NCBI GenBank assembly: GCA_003024985.2
Contig: PXIH01S0005786.1
Source of the DNA: Euperipatoides rowelli
Lineage: Eukaryota > Onychophora > Udeonychophora > Euonychophora > Peripatopsidae
Length of the DNA: 10,483 nucleotides
Direction: 5' to 3' (one strand)
Shown here piece by piece: positions 8,298 through 10,483 of this stretch. The notes beneath the pieces are model-generated. The model searched no databases. It worked only from the letters and a program-made list of their open reading frames with translations, and was not told where the DNA came from. The translations under genes and the position numbers were made by a program. Numbering within the stretch: position 1 is the stretch's first letter; the number at the start of each line of letters is the position of its first letter.

Positions 8298-9645
8298 TGG
8301 TGAACTAATGGTGAGCGTCAGTACTAAAAAAAAATTCCTTCAATTGAATTATACTAAAAATAGTTTCTATTTAATGTAAATCATTGATTTAGAAAGATAG
8401 AGAAACATTAATTTCTATTAAATTTAGTAGTTGCTGCTAGTGAAAACATAAAAATAATAATAAATGGAAACTATTGTTCCAATACCGTACTGCAGGATTC
8501 AAAAACCGCAATGTCTGGATTTACAGTCGGCCTTTTAAACATCTCCACAAGTTAATCAATATGTCTTGGTGGAGCAGTTGGTAGATAGAATTGTTCTATA
8601 TAAAATTTCTTAATATAAAAACAAAAACAATCAAGAACTAACTAAAAAAAAGGTTTTTATAGTAATGTCACATACAATAGTTTACATTCTAATCAACATG
8701 ATAAAATATATCCTTGAATTATTTTATTACTTACAAGGTTTTTTTTTATTTACGTGTGAGATTCAAGAATACCTGAACTTATTTTCACCAAACTAATAGG
8801 AAGCTTATATGGGACACAGCATCTCATGCGGTGGGGTTGGATGAATATAAAAATGAAGTGAAATACATGAAAAAATATAAAATTTACAAGAAACATAGCA
8901 AAAATGAAATATCGAACTGTAATTATTTTTTTAAATTTTTACTAATTTAAACCATTATTTCTAACTAATGCATCAAATCAGATTACACATATGTTAAGCT
9001 TTAAAATACCTAGCCTATATTTATTTTTATCTTGTGTGATTGCATTTTGATGGATTATATATTTGAAAGTAAACATTTGCTTAATACAAGTACTTACTGC
9101 TTGGATAATGGCTAAGAAAAAATAAGTATTACCATTTATCCCCCCTTTTTTTCATAAACTGATAAGTTATAACCTATCCACCAAATTTTTTTAAAAACAT
9201 GATAATGACTGAAATCAAATGTTCACTTTGTATAGTAGCTACCATACATCAAGATTTATGTAGTGAAATTCATCGTAATTTCCCATAACTCTACGGTAAC
9301 TTGCTTATACTTTCCTCTTTCTCCATGCCATAAAAATGTAAATACAAAAGACGATAAACAAAAAAAAAAAACTTTGTTTTTCACACATGAAATAGATGTG
9401 CAGTGATGGGAAAGTAATTGGTAAAAAGGGAAAACTTCAGAATTCCTCAACAGTGGAAATACTCTGATGCTCTATTTACAGTTTATAAGCAATTTGTTAC
9501 TAAGAGGCCTATAAATAACCTCCTAGGCTAGCTGGCGGTTGTACCATTTGATTTATTGGGTTAATGCATACCCTCGATACCATTACCAAAAATATAAATG
9601 CATACTCATTGGCAAACAATTTGTCTGCTTAGAGTAGTAGCATCT
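8298..9645. other. AT-rich non-coding stretch
   Basis: Nothing coding recognised on either strand. A 64-codon minus-strand frame at 9256-9450 is Phe/Ser-rich and looks like chance. It contains short homopolymer runs only. If the large-exon gene continues to the right, this is intron. Confidence 0.55.
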
Positions 9646-9649
9646 TTAA

Positions 9650-9967
9650 CCCTTTCCACTCCACTGAATTCAGAGAATTTAGTTTCTACAGCTCCACAAT
9701 AAAAATGAAAAATCAATTTTTTTTTTAAATTAAGATTAGTATTCTTTTAATTTAATTTTTTTTAAAATCTCTTGGGATAATTAAAGACAAATATATTTTG
9801 AGTCTTTGATACTAAAAAAAAAAATAGTGATTGAAGCATATTTGAATATAATAATAATTATTGATTATGAAATAGAAGGAAATGAAAATAGCGATTTAGA
9901 ATCGACTTTGGAGTGAAACTACTAAATTAAAAATGGCGATTGAGAATCGCCATTGGAGTGGAAAGGG
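9650..9967. mobile_element. piggyBac-like MITE (318 bp) with TTAA target duplications
   Basis: Seen: exact 14-bp terminal inverted repeats, CCCTTTCCACTCCA at 9650-9663 and its complement at 9954-9967. They are flanked directly by TTAA at 9646-9649 and 9968-9971. Known: piggyBac-superfamily elements insert at TTAA, duplicate it, and commonly have termini beginning CCC. The element is far too short for a transposase and holds no open frame, so it would have been moved in trans. Inside the left end is the perfect 10-bp palindrome CTGAATTCAG (9664-9673). The right end carries two tandem subterminal copies of a GCGATT-AGAATCG unit (9891-9918 and 9936-9964). Confidence 0.88.
9891..9964 (+). repeat. 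Duplicated subterminal hairpin unit of the MITE
   Basis: Two copies of GCGATT(T/G)AGAATCG followed by TTGGAGTG(G)AA lie 45 bases apart. The right copy forms a hairpin with 7-bp stem GGCGATT / AATCGCC (9935-9941 and 9945-9951) and loop GAG. The left copy has the same hairpin with changes in the stem. The unit includes most of the terminal repeat itself, so the right end looks like a doubled terminus. Confidence 0.8.
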
Positions 9968-9971
9968 TTAA

Positions 9972-10483
9972 TAATTTTTAAAAATTGAGGTTATAATAAT
10001 TACATGATGCTATATTTCGACACTTAAGGTATTATAACTAGAGTTGTAGGCTATATTATTATTTACCGGTATTTAAACTACATAAATAAACTAATATTTA
10101 CTAAATGTATTTGTTGCAATTTTTATATTAATAAGGAAAAATTATATAAATATTCTCTTTAAAGGACTAAAACAATTTGGGTATACAGATTTGTAGTAAG
10201 TATTGTTATATTATTTATAATGGAAAATAGAGTGATTGGCAACATTTTTGTGGTTTGTCTTGTATAAGATTTCATTTTAAATAAACGAAAATTTTGTGAT
10301 AAATATTACTGAATTAGTTTAAGCATATAGAAATGAGGAGGTACTGTGCAAAAGGGAACATGTCCACAAAATGTTAAAAGTGAGATTTTTAACTGGGTAT
10401 TGTTTTTCATCCTAATCTTTATTGAACTAGATGCAAAGTTTTAAGCAAAAACATGCATATCCCTATCTTATAACAGCTGAAAA
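9972..10483. other. AT-rich non-coding stretch at the right edge
   Basis: No coding frame, RNA gene or repeat that I can support. The sequence continues the intron-like composition of the preceding 5 kb. Confidence 0.55.

Noticed and set aside
2510-8820. Inverted 12-base match GCTGTGTCCCAT (about 2510) with ATGGGACACAGC (about 8809)
   Set aside because: Too short and isolated to separate from chance; flanking bases do not align convincingly.
9256-9450. 64-codon minus-strand frame
   Set aside because: Phe/Ser-rich translation of AT-rich DNA with no motif or gene context.

Overview
The window looks like nuclear DNA from an invertebrate animal. It is very AT-rich, has no bacterial-style gene packing, and contains one long open exon (3015-5220) bounded by good eukaryotic splice signals. 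It also carries remnants of animal DNA transposons (piggyBac-type TTAA ends and a THAP domain). I cannot name the species. The scattered TAGGCTA/TAGCCTA words and the AT-rich introns suggest a marine invertebrate, but that is only an impression.

The one convincing gene piece is a 2,206-base plus-strand internal exon. It is open from a pyrimidine-tract/CAG acceptor to a CAAT|GTAAGTAAT donor, giving about 735 residues of Asn/Ser/Thr/His-rich, low-complexity protein. The protein holds six tandem ~60-residue repeats with a PRIPTPQH signature, a short block of four ~11-residue repeats, a long Ser/Thr-rich stretch and an acidic helix-like segment. It ends in a Cys-x-Cys motif (EIPYCSCLGDQ) cut by a phase-1 intron. 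That ending resembles the junction in TET methylcytosine dioxygenases where a very long N-terminal exon meets the exons of the cysteine-rich catalytic core. My working call is the large pre-catalytic exon of an invertebrate TET gene. The catalytic exons are not in the window, so the call is moderate.

The left flank (1-3014), probably intron, holds the most striking structure: a perfect 442-bp palindrome with no spacer (1268-1709). It abuts an imperfect 156-bp foldback element (1708-1863), and a diverged copy of part of the palindrome arm lies just outside its left end. It is either a very young inversion or foldback element, or an assembly or read artefact.

The right flank (5221-10483), also probably intron, is AT-rich with simple repeats. 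It contains a broken THAP-domain fossil (7542-7731), a ~158-bp direct repeat pair beginning at the end of that fossil (7721-7878 and 8141-8297), and a 318-bp piggyBac-like MITE with TTAA duplications (9650-9967). I see no RNA genes, CRISPR arrays or convincing promoters.
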